NCBI GenBank assembly: GCA_966424055.1
Contig: CBJLMB010000016.1
Location: 1-64,000, forward strand
Length of the DNA stretch: 64,000 nucleotides
Origin: Deminuibacter sp966424055
GTDB taxonomy: Bacteria > Bacteroidota > Bacteroidia > Chitinophagales > Chitinophagaceae
Reading direction: 5' to 3'
The position numbers were made by a program, and so were the translations under genes. Positions within the stretch are counted from its first letter, which is position 1; the number at the start of each line of letters is the position of its first letter. Below the pieces are notes generated by a model, which had not been told where the DNA came from, searched no databases, and worked only from the letters and a program-made list of their open reading frames with translations. This document shows positions 1 through 8,589 of the stretch, piece by piece.

Positions 1-363
1 GTTTCCTTCGAGTTTAATGGGGCGCCCGTCTCTCACTTTTGCCAGTACGCTTACCACATCTCCATCCTGCACATAGGTAGTGGCGTAATAATTGGCCACA
101 CCGGGTGTAATATCTTCGGGTTTATTGGCAAAAGGGATAGCCTTTTTTACCGGGATTTCACAACTGGCCGCAACAGCAGCTGCAGCAGTACTGAAACCTA
201 AATATTTTAAGAAATCTCTTCTCGGGGTAACCGCACTCAACAAACCCTTGCTCTCTTCAAAAGGAACCTGCAGTTCTTCCTGGAACTCGTCTTTTGAAGA
301 TTGCTGATATGCCTCTGATTGATTCAGCTCACCAAAACTTTGCCAGTACTTTTTTTGCTCCAT
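1..363 (-). CDS. actB: ActB, molybdopterin-oxidoreductase-like subunit of alternative complex III (5' part only)
   Basis: The first 121 residues of a protein that runs off the left edge. It is open from an ATG whose complement is at 361-363 and has no stop. Near residues 48-54 it carries a twin-arginine-like motif (PRRDFLK) followed by an alanine-rich stretch and a cysteine at 68, as in the TAT-variant-translocated molybdopterin oxidoreductases that form ActB. In alternative complex III this large periplasmic subunit joins iron-sulfur clusters to quinol oxidation; the molybdopterin-like part does not bind the cofactor in characterised complexes (family knowledge). It lies just downstream of the multiheme ActA gene on the same strand, which fits the standard actABCDEF order. 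The rest of the protein and the operon lie outside the window. Confidence 0.9.
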   Translation of the reverse strand, partial: MEQKKYWQSFGELNQSEAYQQSSKDEFQEELQVPFEESKGLLSAVTPRRDFLKYLGFSTAAAAVAASCEIPVKKAIPFANKPEDITPGVANYYATTYVQDGDVVSVLAKVRDGRPIKLEGN

Positions 364-467
364 TATATCGGTTTGAAAGAATTTGAAAATCTGAAGTTTG
401 AAAATCTGAGAACAGCCTGTTTTCTAATAAGGTATTGTCAAATTTTCAAACCAGCTCACCAGCACAA
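364..467. repeat. Intergenic TTTGAAAATCTGA repeat between actA and actB
   Basis: The spacer holds two near-tandem copies of TTTGAAAATCTGA (about 379-408) preceded by a related GGTTTGAAAGAATTTG, and an inverted partner CAAATTTTCAAACC further on (about 438-451). The arms can fold into a hairpin in the transcript. It has no coding potential that I can see. It sits inside an operon, so it may adjust relative expression of actA and actB or simply be a mobile-type intergenic repeat; neither is shown here. Confidence 0.55.
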
Positions 468-1721
468 TTAATAATGACATTTTTGACATTCAGTACCACC
501 AATTTTTTCTACAGTAACACTGTCCATTTTACCGTTCCTCAGGTCTTCATGGTATTTCTCGTATATGCTGTAGAAGCCATTGTCTTTAAACTGTACCTGT
601 GTTGTACGGTGACAGTTGATACACCAGCCCATGCTCAGTGGTGCAAACTGTTTTACTTCATCCATTTTAGGAATTTCACCATGACAGGTCTGGCACTGAA
701 CCTTGCCTGCAACGACGTGCTGAGAGTGGTTAAAGTAAACATGATCAGGCAGGTTGTGAATACGTGTCCATTCAACAGGTTTCGCTTTGCTGGCATCCCA
801 GGGTTTGCCAGGCTCGAAACCGGCGTATTTGTAAAGCTTCTGGATCTCGGCAGTGCCGTTTACTTCCTCGCCTTCACCATTGTATATTTTTTCGCCTTTG
901 TATTCATTGATCGCCATATGGCAGTTCATACAAATATTCACTGAAGGAATATTGGCCTGCTTGCCTTCCTGTGCACCACCGTGACAGTACAAACAGTTGA
1001 TCTGGTTGATACCGGCATGAACTTTATGTGAGTAGAAGATGGGCTGCTGCGGTTCGTAGTTCTGTGAACGGCCTAATCCGATAGCGCCTTTTACCAGCAG
1101 GAAACCACCTACCATAAACAGCACTACGGCGATGAAAGCGATATAGGCTTTATTTCTCCAGAAAGGAACAGGTTCGTGAGCGGGAACACCGTCTTTATCG
1201 TCAGACAGTTTTTTCAGGTTGCTGTTCACCTGCAACAGAACAAAAGCAACGATGGCCAGTATCAGGGTTAATACACCAAATAACAGGGTATTGTCGCCAC
1301 TGGTATTTTTTTCTTCTGCGGGATTGGCTGCACCACCGGCTGCAGGCTGTGCAGCTTTGCCGGCTTCGGCTTTAATATAACCCAGGATGTCGTCAATTTC
1401 CTTGTCGGTCATGCTGGGAAAGAGGTTCATCTGTACTTTACCAAAGCGGTTGTACAGGTCAACGGCATAAGGATAGCCGCTTTTGATTACCTGCTGGTTG
1501 TTCTTGATCCACGCATGCAGCATCTTCTTATCAGGCCAGCGGTCTTCAACGCCTGCCAGTGCAGGTCCTGTAAGTTGCTTATTCACCGCGTGACAGGAAG
1601 CACAGTTTTGCATGAACAAAGCCTTTCCATCCTGTGCCAGTGCGCTATTTCCTAACTGCAGTACAAAAGCCAGTAGTAAACCAAGTATCAGCTTTCCGGC
1701 AAAACGTCTTAGGTGGATCAT
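468..1721 (-). CDS. actA: ActA, multiheme c-type cytochrome of alternative complex III (six CXXCH motifs)
   Basis: A 417-residue membrane-anchored cytochrome. From the ATG at 1721 it starts with a signal peptide (about 1-30), then a monoheme cytochrome c domain with CASCH at 40-44 and candidate Met ligands near 98-104. Two hydrophobic helices follow at about 146-166 and 191-213, then five more heme motifs (CLYCH 243, CMNCH 264, CQTCH 343, CINCH 367, CQKCH 412). The last five match the pentaheme ActA of alternative complex III, which passes electrons from quinol oxidation to periplasmic acceptors. The N-terminal sixth heme looks like a fused extra cytochrome. The frame is open upstream to 1847, but the ATG at 1721 opens directly onto the signal peptide and is preferred. 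actB follows after 104 bases. Confidence 0.92.
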   Translation of the reverse strand: MIHLRRFAGKLILGLLLAFVLQLGNSALAQDGKALFMQNCASCHAVNKQLTGPALAGVEDRWPDKKMLHAWIKNNQQVIKSGYPYAVDLYNRFGKVQMNLFPSMTDKEIDDILGYIKAEAGKAAQPAAGGAANPAEEKNTSGDNTLLFGVLTLILAIVAFVLLQVNSNLKKLSDDKDGVPAHEPVPFWRNKAYIAFIAVVLFMVGGFLLVKGAIGLGRSQNYEPQQPIFYSHKVHAGINQINCLYCHGGAQEGKQANIPSVNICMNCHMAINEYKGEKIYNGEGEEVNGTAEIQKLYKYAGFEPGKPWDASKAKPVEWTRIHNLPDHVYFNHSQHVVAGKVQCQTCHGEIPKMDEVKQFAPLSMGWCINCHRTTQVQFKDNGFYSIYEKYHEDLRNGKMDSVTVEKIGGTECQKCHY

Positions 1722-2362
1722 ATTCACAATTCTGTTGGGTAGATGTGGAAAAATATCCGTGAACGGGTGCAAAAATATGACACGCGATTGACAAAAACCC
1801 AACGTTTTTAAAAAATTTTTAAGGCTATACAGCCTGCGTTTGAACAAATTGCGCCAAATCGTCGGCGCGTTTTGTCACTTATGCATCTTTCAATTTATAC
1901 TGATTGTTCAAGATGAAGGAAAAGCGCTGTAATAAAGACTGGTACTGCATTCCACAAACCGGGCACAGCCTGCTGCCCTGCAACAGTTTACACAACTGAC
2001 GGAATCATTTTAAATAAAATGCCTTGCAAGAGCGCTATCTGCACAGCGTTCGCATTTGCAACCAGCTGTTTTCCCGCATTTTTATGCCATGCCGAAACGC
2101 TTTCAACAAAAAATGACGTAAATATGCAACCTGCATCTTTATTACCTGCAGATTGCTCATGCCGTGCATACAGCATTTAAAAACGACGCCTGTTGAAACA
2201 GTACGGATCGGGTGTTATTATATATTATTATAACGGCGTATTTTTCTTACCGGCAGTATACGATGTAAATCAGTTCCCGAACAGTTTTCTTTTTTTAAAC
2301 AATACATTCGGAAGATATTTGCGCGGCTGAAAAGAACATCTTCCATTTAACTGAATCAATGC
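1722..2362. other. Noncoding region between divergent actA and purN
   Basis: About 640 bases with no convincing gene. It must contain the promoters of two divergent units. Short open frames here lack recognisable motifs and start signals. Features seen: the -7 box at 1770-1777, the inverted repeat at 1844-1875, and an AT-rich stretch around 2215-2235. Near 2310 the sequence GATATTTG is one mismatch from the -7 consensus and could serve purN. Confidence 0.6.
1770..1777 (-). promoter_or_regulatory. Candidate -7 box for the act operon
   Basis: Read on the minus strand this is TATTTTTG, a full match to the Bacteroidota -7 consensus TAnnTTTG, about 49 bases before the actA start. No TTG-type -33 box stands at the usual 19-base spacing, so the call is tentative. 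An imperfect inverted repeat (ACAAA..GCGCC / GGCGC..TTTGT, 1844-1875) lies upstream and could be an operator. Confidence 0.4.
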
Positions 2363-2980
2363 ATGAAGGCATCTCAACCCGGCAGCATCAGGCTGGCCGT
2401 TTTCGCATCCGGTGCTGGCAGCAATGCTGCAAAACTGATAGAATATTTTGGCACGGCCCAGTCCCCGCGCAACAGCCATGGTATACAGGTGGCACTTATT
2501 GTAAGCAATAAAAAGGATGCCGGCGTATTGCAGATAGCTGGGAATAACCAGATCCCTGTTTTAGTTATAGAACGTGAGCAGTTTTTCAGGGGAGATGCCT
2601 ATGTGCCCCAATTGCAGCAGGCCGGTATAGATTTTATTGTGCTGGCTGGTTTTTTATGGAAGGTGCCTACCCTGCTTATCCAGGCTTATCCGCATAAAAT
2701 AGTCAATATTCACCCTGCACTGCTGCCTGCTTATGGCGGAAAGGGCATGTATGGCCAGTTTGTACACGAAGCTGTTATCAGCAATAAAGAGCTGCAAAGC
2801 GGTATAACCATTCATTTTGTTGATGAGCTCTACGATCATGGTGCCCTGATCTTCCAGGCCACCTGCCCGGTATTGCCCGGTGATACAGCCGAAAGCCTGG
2901 CGCAGCGCATTCACCAGCTGGAGCATACCCATTATGCCAGGGTGGTGGAAGAAACGATACTGAAAGCCGCCAACGCCTGA
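2363..2980 (+). CDS. purN: Phosphoribosylglycinamide formyltransferase
   Basis: A 205-residue folate-dependent GAR transformylase, catalysing the third step of purine biosynthesis: transfer of a formyl group from 10-formyl-tetrahydrofolate to glycinamide ribonucleotide. The fold starts with the phosphate-binding SGAGSN (16-21). The catalytic triad of the family is visible as Asn115 and His117 in NIHPALLP and Asp158 in ELYDHG. Length is normal for PurN. The ATG at 2363 puts the first strand in the expected place. It is a single gene; the following sigma factor is 45 bases away and probably has its own promoter. Confidence 0.93.
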   Translation: MKASQPGSIRLAVFASGAGSNAAKLIEYFGTAQSPRNSHGIQVALIVSNKKDAGVLQIAGNNQIPVLVIEREQFFRGDAYVPQLQQAGIDFIVLAGFLWKVPTLLIQAYPHKIVNIHPALLPAYGGKGMYGQFVHEAVISNKELQSGITIHFVDELYDHGALIFQATCPVLPGDTAESLAQRIHQLEHTHYARVVEETILKAANA

Positions 2981-3013
2981 TTTTCTTTGCCTTCGCTTTT
3001 CGCGGTTTCGGGC

Positions 3014-3021
3014 TATTTTTG
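3014..3021 (+). promoter_or_regulatory. Candidate -7 box for the ECF sigma gene
   Basis: TATTTTTG fully matches TAnnTTTG and ends only five bases before the ATG at 3026. If used, transcription would begin at or next to the start codon, giving a leaderless or nearly leaderless message. A TTTG at 2986-2989 is a possible -33 element, but its spacing (24 bases) is too long. Confidence 0.35.
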
Positions 3022-3025
3022 AATT

Positions 3026-3583
3026 ATGTCAAAACCAACCATCGACCAGTGGGTGATGCAGTACAGCGATCAGCTGTTGCGTTATGCCTTACCCCGTGTC
3101 AATGATAAGGAAACAGCCAAAGACCTGGTACAGGAAACCTTCCTGGCAGCCTGGCGTAACCTGGACCAGTTCAGAGGAGAAATATCAGAAAAAAACTGGT
3201 TATTTACCATACTGAAAAACAAAATTATAGATCATTTTCGTAAGGCAGTTAACCGGCTTACCGACAGCTTACCACCCGCAACCGGTGACGACCCCTATTT
3301 TGACGAAAATGGTCACTGGAGTTCCAGTGGTTCGCCCAGGGACTGGGGCGTTAATTACAGTAATACCATCGAAACACGGGAGTTCTATGAAGTGCTCGCC
3401 AAATGCAAAAGCAGGCTGAAGGAGATCCAGAACACCGTATTTACCATGAAATACATGGATGGACTGGAAAGTGAGCAGATCTGTAAGGAGCTGAACATTA
3501 CAGCGTCTAATTACTGGGTATTGTTACACAGGGCCAAGGTACAGCTCCGCTCCTGCCTGGAAAAAAACTGGTTCACCCGGTAA
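3026..3583 (+). CDS. ECF-type RNA polymerase sigma factor
   Basis: A 185-residue sigma-70 family protein of the extracytoplasmic-function type. Region 2 is at about 10-70 with the RNA-polymerase and -10 recognising core (KDLVQETFLAAW, then NWLFTILKNKIIDHFRK). Region 4, a helix-turn-helix for -35 recognition, is at about 125-180 (LESEQICKELNITASNYWV). A linker of about 50 residues rich in Asp, Ser and Gly separates them. The next gene, 50 bases downstream, encodes a small zinc-finger protein, so this is probably a sigma/anti-sigma pair. Targets cannot be told from the sequence. No TonB or FecR genes are adjacent, so it is unlike the SusC/D-linked ECF group. Confidence 0.9.
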   Translation: MSKPTIDQWVMQYSDQLLRYALPRVNDKETAKDLVQETFLAAWRNLDQFRGEISEKNWLFTILKNKIIDHFRKAVNRLTDSLPPATGDDPYFDENGHWSSSGSPRDWGVNYSNTIETREFYEVLAKCKSRLKEIQNTVFTMKYMDGLESEQICKELNITASNYWVLLHRAKVQLRSCLEKNWFTR

Positions 3584-3633
3584 ACAACAGCAAAACAAAC
3601 CGTTTTTCATCAAAACATCCAGGAATGTACATT

Positions 3634-3870
3634 ATGATCAATTGTAAACAGGCAGGCGAATATGTTTCGCAAAGAGAAGAAGGCAGGCTCTCTTTTTCAA
3701 AAAGGATGCAGCTGTTGCTTCACCTGGCTATTTGCAGCTTCTGCCGCTTATTTGTAAAACAAACCAGGCTCATGAAGCAATGTTCGGCCCATGCCTGCAA
3801 CAACTGTGAGGAAAGCCTGAGCAGCGAAGAAAAACAGCAGCTTATTCAAAACCTGCAGCAGCAGTTATAA
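3634..3870 (+). CDS. Small zinc-finger protein, probable anti-sigma factor
   Basis: A 78-residue soluble protein starting MINCKQAGEY. It contains the HxxxCxxC arrangement (HLAICSFC) typical of zinc-binding anti-sigma domains, with a further Cys near the start and CNNC near residue 55. There is no membrane helix, so it would act in the cytoplasm. An ATG nine bases earlier (3625) abuts the AGGA at 3621-3624, whereas 3634 is correctly spaced from it; hence the chosen start. Directly following an ECF sigma gene, it most likely binds and holds that sigma, perhaps releasing it on oxidation or loss of zinc (inference). It is much shorter than membrane-bound anti-sigma factors. Confidence 0.7.
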   Translation: MINCKQAGEYVSQREEGRLSFSKRMQLLLHLAICSFCRLFVKQTRLMKQCSAHACNNCEESLSSEEKQQLIQNLQQQL

Positions 3871-3903
3871 TTAAATCATTCCAGTAAAAATCTCCCTAGC
3901 GAC

Positions 3904-4389
3904 TTATTTATCCCCGGCTTTCAATAATTCAACCATTCTTTGTTCCTGGTTTAATTCTTCCGCAGTGATGCCAAGGTAAATCATTGTTCTATCTGCCACA
4001 TCATCCACGGTATACCGGCCCGGCTCCAGCTGATTCAGTTTTTGCCACACCTGTTCAAAAGCAACGGCCACAGTTTGTGTTTCTATTCCTTCAAAATTTT
4101 CCTCCCCGAAAGCCACGGCCATTACTTCTTCAAGATGCAACAGCCATCCTGCCAGGTACACCGCATTATCCACCTGTTGCTGTAACCGGTTGATGTTTTC
4201 GCCGGCATGCTGCAGGCTGGCGCCACAGCAGGTACAAACCGCCGTGAAGTTTTTAACTGATCGCAGTGGGTAGCGGTCTTGTTCTCCACATTTGGGGCAG
4301 GTGATGTTCAGCGGATCGGCGAAATGCATTTTACTATAGCTTTGAAGTATTCCATATCTTGAAGATAGGAATACTTGTTCCTCCATCAT
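3904..4389 (-). CDS. Uncharacterised zinc-ribbon protein
   Basis: A 161-residue protein I do not recognise. The N-terminal third contains two CxxC knuckles (CPKC and CTCC, about 20 residues apart), a typical zinc ribbon. The remainder is mostly alpha-helical by composition, with acidic segments and no signal peptide or membrane helix. The first start is at 4389; an internal Met (complement 4327-4329) just before the zinc ribbon is an alternative. It is divergent from the M28 peptidase with only 12 bases between the first start and that gene, so its promoter must overlap the peptidase coding region, or the later start is real. Function unknown. Confidence 0.65.
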   Translation of the reverse strand: MMEEQVFLSSRYGILQSYSKMHFADPLNITCPKCGEQDRYPLRSVKNFTAVCTCCGASLQHAGENINRLQQQVDNAVYLAGWLLHLEEVMAVAFGEENFEGIETQTVAVAFEQVWQKLNQLEPGRYTVDDVADRTMIYLGITAEELNQEQRMVELLKAGDK

Positions 4390-4401
4390 AAATCACCACA
4401 A

Positions 4402-5958
4402 ATGAGAAAACGGTTTCTTGTTATTGCCATCATCCTGCTACCAGCCCTGTCGCGAGCCCAGGAAGAGCCTGTTGACCAGGCCATGATGCAAAAAATAAAA
4501 GAAGAAGCAACAGCACATTCGCAGGTTGCTACCATTGCACACTATTTGACTGATGTTGCCGGGCCCCGGCTCACCAATTCGCCCGGTTACAAATATGCTG
4601 CACAGTGGGCTATACAAACCATGCAGCAATGGGGGTTGCAGAATGCTGCCCTGGAGCCCTGGGGCGAATTTGGCAAAGGATGGAGCACCGAACAGGTTTC
4701 TGTTGCATTAAAAGCTCCTTACTACCAGCTCCTCATCGCTTATCCCAAAGCCTGGACTGCCGGCACCAATGGGCCTGTATCAGGCAGGCTGGTGGTACTG
4801 GATAATCTTACTCCCGCAGCCATTAATAAGCTGGGTGATGATATCAAAAGAAGCATTGTAATGCTGCGCCCGAAAGATACTACGCTGAAATCGGCTTTCA
4901 AGGCCTATGCCACCCGTTATGAAGATTCGGTACTTGACCAGCTGCCAGACGCTTATATGCTGCAGCGCGATATGATTGAGATGTACAGCAAAATAATCAA
5001 GCAGCAGTTTGAAGTAAAAAAGCAGCTGGCCGATAAAGGTGCACTGGCCCTGGTTTCTATGAGCAGGGATACACGCGACGGCACGATACAGGTTGATGGC
5101 ACCCCCTCTTTTGCCAAAGGCTACGATGCAGCACTGCCAGAGCTGGTGCTGTCGGCAGAAGATTTTCTGCGCATCAGGCGGCTGATCAATTCGGGCCAGC
5201 AGCCGGTAATAGAAATGGATATCCGCAATAAATGGTATACCGATGACCTCAATGGTTACAATGTGGTTGCTGAAATACCAGGCACAGATAAAAAACTGAA
5301 AAACCAGGTGGTGATGATCGGCGGGCACCTCGATTCCTGGCACAGTGGTACCGGTGCAACAGACAATGCAGCAGGCTGTGTTGTAATGATGGAAGCCCTG
5401 CGTATTTTAAAAACGCTGGGTATACAACCCAAACGCACAATCCGTATTGCATTATGGGGTGGTGAAGAGCAGGGACTGCTGGGCTCTTTTGGTTATGTGA
5501 AAAAGCATTTCGGCGATCCTGCTACCATGCAGTTGCTGCCCGAACAAAAGAATATCTCCGCTTATTTCAATCTCGACAACGGTTCGGGAAAGATCCGTGG
5601 TATATACCTGCAGAACAATGAAGCCATTGCCCCTATATTCAAAAGCTGGCTGCAGCCGTTTGCTGATATGGGTGCAACAGGCATTACCAAAAGCAATACA
5701 GGCTCAACCGATCACCTGTCTTTTGATGCAGTGGGCATTCCCGGTTTCCAGTTTATACAAGATCCGCTGGAATATGAAACCCGTACACACCACAGTAATA
5801 TGGATACTTACGATCACCTGGCCCTCGACGACCTGAAACAGGCCGCCGCAGTAGTGGCAGCATTTGTATACAATGCCGCTATGCGCAATGAACTGCTGCC
5901 ACGTAAACCATTGCCTGCAGCCGGCCGGTTTGTATTTGATACTGATGATCCACTGTAA
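4402..5958 (+). CDS. Secreted M28-family zinc aminopeptidase with PA domain
   Basis: A 518-residue exported metallopeptidase. It has a signal peptide ending near LSRAQ (about residue 20), a protease-associated insert in the first half, and an M28 catalytic domain with the di-zinc ligand set: His and Asp in GGHLDSW and TDNAAG, the Glu pair in GGEEQGLLGS, Asp in NLDNGSG, and a late His in THHSNMDTYDH. Family members remove N-terminal amino acids or split dipeptides in the periplasm or outside the cell. The ATG at 4402 opens on the signal peptide; the upstream in-frame ATG at 4375 would add nine residues and spoil it. The gene stands alone and ends at a strong bidirectional terminator. Confidence 0.9.
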   Translation: MRKRFLVIAIILLPALSRAQEEPVDQAMMQKIKEEATAHSQVATIAHYLTDVAGPRLTNSPGYKYAAQWAIQTMQQWGLQNAALEPWGEFGKGWSTEQVSVALKAPYYQLLIAYPKAWTAGTNGPVSGRLVVLDNLTPAAINKLGDDIKRSIVMLRPKDTTLKSAFKAYATRYEDSVLDQLPDAYMLQRDMIEMYSKIIKQQFEVKKQLADKGALALVSMSRDTRDGTIQVDGTPSFAKGYDAALPELVLSAEDFLRIRRLINSGQQPVIEMDIRNKWYTDDLNGYNVVAEIPGTDKKLKNQVVMIGGHLDSWHSGTGATDNAAGCVVMMEALRILKTLGIQPKRTIRIALWGGEEQGLLGSFGYVKKHFGDPATMQLLPEQKNISAYFNLDNGSGKIRGIYLQNNEAIAPIFKSWLQPFADMGATGITKSNTGSTDHLSFDAVGIPGFQFIQDPLEYETRTHHSNMDTYDHLALDDLKQAAAVVAAFVYNAAMRNELLPRKPLPAAGRFVFDTDDPL

Positions 5959-5977
5959 AATCAACACTGAGTTTTAT

Positions 5978-6011
5978 AAAAACAGCCGGCTTTGCAAAGC
6001 CGGCTGTTTTT
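5978..6011. terminator. Bidirectional terminator between peptidase and AsmA-like gene
   Basis: A perfect 28-base palindrome (AACAGCCGGCTTTG and its complement, 5981-6008) flanked by A-run on the left and T-run on the right. It serves the converging M28 peptidase (plus) and AsmA-like gene (minus). Confidence 0.9.
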
Positions 6012-6013
6012 CT

Positions 6014-8497
6014 TTATAAAGAATCCTGTAATGCCTGTGCTTCTCTTTTCTTTCTCAGTTTTTTAAACAGGTCGAGACCTATTTTTATATTTCCTTTTAA
6101 ATCCGGTTTGGCCCGCAGGTAAATACTGGCGCCTGTTTTCCTGTATGCGCCTTTGTTGCGCGGCTTTTCATCATTGTCTCTTTTTTCCAGGAAATTGCTC
6201 AGCGGAACCTGTATACTGATATCTGTATTGCCTTTCATACTGTATATCCCTTCAATGAACAATGTCATCACATTCGACTGTACTTCCATACGCCTGATAT
6301 GCACCTCATCTTTCTGTATGATCAGGCTGTCTTTTAATTCAGCGAAACGGATATTACTAAGATCGCGGTTTTTGAAAACAAATTTCTGTATACGCTGAAC
6401 CGGTTCATAATTGATCAGGGCGCCATCTTTCAGCGAAAAGAAAATAGTGCCGTTCAGTGAGCCTGGTACCAATGCACCTTTATTGTTTATACCCATGGCA
6501 ATGCTGGCACGGGTGTTCAGCCTGCCCTGCAAACTCTGGTAGGTAATTCCATCCTGCCCAAAATTGTCAAAAGCATAAAACAGTTTGCGTATGTCTACAT
6601 TTTCCAACTGCACATCGGCCGAGGCTGCATGATAATTTGCACTCACCTGGTGAATACCGCCTTTTACGGCTACGGTTCCACCAGCATGCTGCAGCGATAT
6701 GTTCTGCAGTTGCCAGTCGTCATGCTCAAATAAAATACGCCCGTTAAAATGGCTGGCGGTAAAATGACGCAGCCGGATATCATCGGCCCTGAGATCCAGC
6801 TGCAGTGTGCCTTTCTCCAGTATATCATCAAATCGCAATGCGGAGGCAGCCAGCCTTTGCGATTGTTTTTTGCGTACGATAAAACTGTTCTTCTTAACAA
6901 ACAACGATTTAAAATCGGCCAGGTTCAGCGAAGGGGTAAACACCGAGCAGGCCAGGCTTCCTTTACCAGGATTACCTGTAGCGAGCTTGTTAACATCCTT
7001 CCCCTCCAGTGACACTTCAAAATGATTGCTGCCCACATTGCATTCCAGTTTTTTTACCGCCAGTTCATTAGAAGAGAATAACAGTTCACCATTGCAACCG
7101 GTAAATGTAAGATCCCTCGGTTCATAGTGCACCACACCATTGGTTACAAGCAACCGGCCGCTTAGTTTTTCCATTACCGAGGCATCTGCTGCCAGCGGGC
7201 CATTGTACTGCAGCTCCAGCAATGCCTGGCCGCTAAGCAAACGCAGGGTGCGCATACCCAGCTTATCATCCAGCATCGGAAAAGTACAGGTCGAGGTGAA
7301 CTGAAACTGTAAATTGGGTTCAACCAGGTTGGTTATCCGCACATCTTTTCCCTTTAGCAGGATACCACCCCAGTCTGCTTCAAAATTGGCCAGGGTAACG
7401 ATAGAGTTGTCGTCGGTACGGGGTTTACCCGCGATCATTTCATTGCTGAAACTGCCTTCAAAATTGCAGTTGCTGAAACCCATACCTGGTGTAAGCAAGG
7501 TGTTCCCGGCCACAGACCAGTTTACTTTTACCAGCGGGATGCTGTGGTAAGCCATAGAGCCTTCAATATCTGCCGTTACATCTATCGGCTCTTCAAGGTT
7601 AACCCGCAACAGCTTTTGCTGGATATTACTGGTTAATAAATGCGCGGCCTGCTGGTAATGGATCTGCTTTGTTTTGATATGAATGGCAAAATGTGCCCGC
7701 GTGCTATCCTGTAAAAAAAAGGCACCCTGCAGCGAAAAAGGATGCTTGTCAATTTGCACAGCGGTAACAGGGAACGACAATTCTTTGGTCGCGGGTTTAA
7801 ACTGCAAACGCCAGTTGCCTTCAATTTCTTTGTTTAACAGGTAACTGCCTTTTGCAAGGTTGAAGCCAAGGCCCTTTACCAGTGCTTTTTCGCGCAGGTG
7901 GATGTTAATGGCCGTATCCAGCTTCTGAAGGTCGGCAGTGGCATGATGAAACAGTATTTCAAAATGCTTGTTCTTAAGCGTGTTGGTGGTGCTGGCAGTA
8001 ATATTGTTCAGTTCAATCCTGTTGATAAACACATCTTTTTTCGCTGTCTGCACACCGGTATTGTTTTTCTTTCGCGGGGAAAGCAGGTAATGATTGTTGT
8101 AACCGGTAGAATCGGTAAATAAACGAACATATCCATCAGACAAGGTCACCGATCCTATACGGATATGTTTACCCAGCACATCCATTACATGAAGATTGCT
8201 GGATATGGTTTGAACAGCAATAATCGGTTGGTGATAAAGCGTATCGGATACCGTGAGGTTTTCCAGCACCAGCTCCACTTTGGGAAAATGCCGCCACACA
8301 TTTACCCGCAGGTCTTTCAGGTGCACTTCCCCCTGCAGGCTTTCGCCCAGTTTCTGGTTGATCTGGTCCAGCAGTTTCTGTTTATTGGCCGAAACAAGTA
8401 ATTGCAGGGCCAGCAACAGCAGCAGGTATAAGCCCAGTACAGCCAGTACCACTCTTGCGGCAATACGCATAGCCCTATGTTTCAGCCATTCCTTCAT
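6014..8497 (-). CDS. AsmA-like envelope protein
   Basis: An 827-residue protein with a short cytoplasmic N-terminus, one transmembrane helix (about 12-36, rich in Leu and Val), then a long periplasmic beta-rich region. The start after the helix (NKQKLLDQINQKLGESLQGEVHL) is the typical AsmA N-terminal chorein-like domain, and a second AsmA-type segment lies near residues 600-780. Proteins of this superfamily bridge inner and outer membrane and are linked to phospholipid transport or outer-membrane assembly (family knowledge). The C-terminus is basic and lacks the TamB signature. The gene is monocistronic and shares a terminator with the converging peptidase. Confidence 0.8.
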   Translation of the reverse strand: MKEWLKHRAMRIAARVVLAVLGLYLLLLLALQLLVSANKQKLLDQINQKLGESLQGEVHLKDLRVNVWRHFPKVELVLENLTVSDTLYHQPIIAVQTISSNLHVMDVLGKHIRIGSVTLSDGYVRLFTDSTGYNNHYLLSPRKKNNTGVQTAKKDVFINRIELNNITASTTNTLKNKHFEILFHHATADLQKLDTAINIHLREKALVKGLGFNLAKGSYLLNKEIEGNWRLQFKPATKELSFPVTAVQIDKHPFSLQGAFFLQDSTRAHFAIHIKTKQIHYQQAAHLLTSNIQQKLLRVNLEEPIDVTADIEGSMAYHSIPLVKVNWSVAGNTLLTPGMGFSNCNFEGSFSNEMIAGKPRTDDNSIVTLANFEADWGGILLKGKDVRITNLVEPNLQFQFTSTCTFPMLDDKLGMRTLRLLSGQALLELQYNGPLAADASVMEKLSGRLLVTNGVVHYEPRDLTFTGCNGELLFSSNELAVKKLECNVGSNHFEVSLEGKDVNKLATGNPGKGSLACSVFTPSLNLADFKSLFVKKNSFIVRKKQSQRLAASALRFDDILEKGTLQLDLRADDIRLRHFTASHFNGRILFEHDDWQLQNISLQHAGGTVAVKGGIHQVSANYHAASADVQLENVDIRKLFYAFDNFGQDGITYQSLQGRLNTRASIAMGINNKGALVPGSLNGTIFFSLKDGALINYEPVQRIQKFVFKNRDLSNIRFAELKDSLIIQKDEVHIRRMEVQSNVMTLFIEGIYSMKGNTDISIQVPLSNFLEKRDNDEKPRNKGAYRKTGASIYLRAKPDLKGNIKIGLDLFKKLRKKREAQALQDSL

Positions 8498-8589
8498 GCC
8501 GGATTGTTGATAGAAACACTTGTTTAAACCTGGAACAACAGGCTTATTGAATTTAAGATAAAAAACCCCGCCAAAAAGGGCCTGAACAC

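Noticed and set aside
468..944. 169-residue frame on the plus strand over the actA gene
   Set aside because: It lies wholly inside the heme-motif-rich actA coding region in the opposite direction and has no motif of its own.
1988..2176. 62-residue minus-strand frame upstream of act
   Set aside because: No start context, no motif, and lies in a promoter-type region; not supported as a gene.
2984..3012. Degenerate repeat copy between purN and the sigma gene
   Set aside because: TTCGCTTTTCGCGGTTT resembles the CGC family, but too short and imperfect to call.
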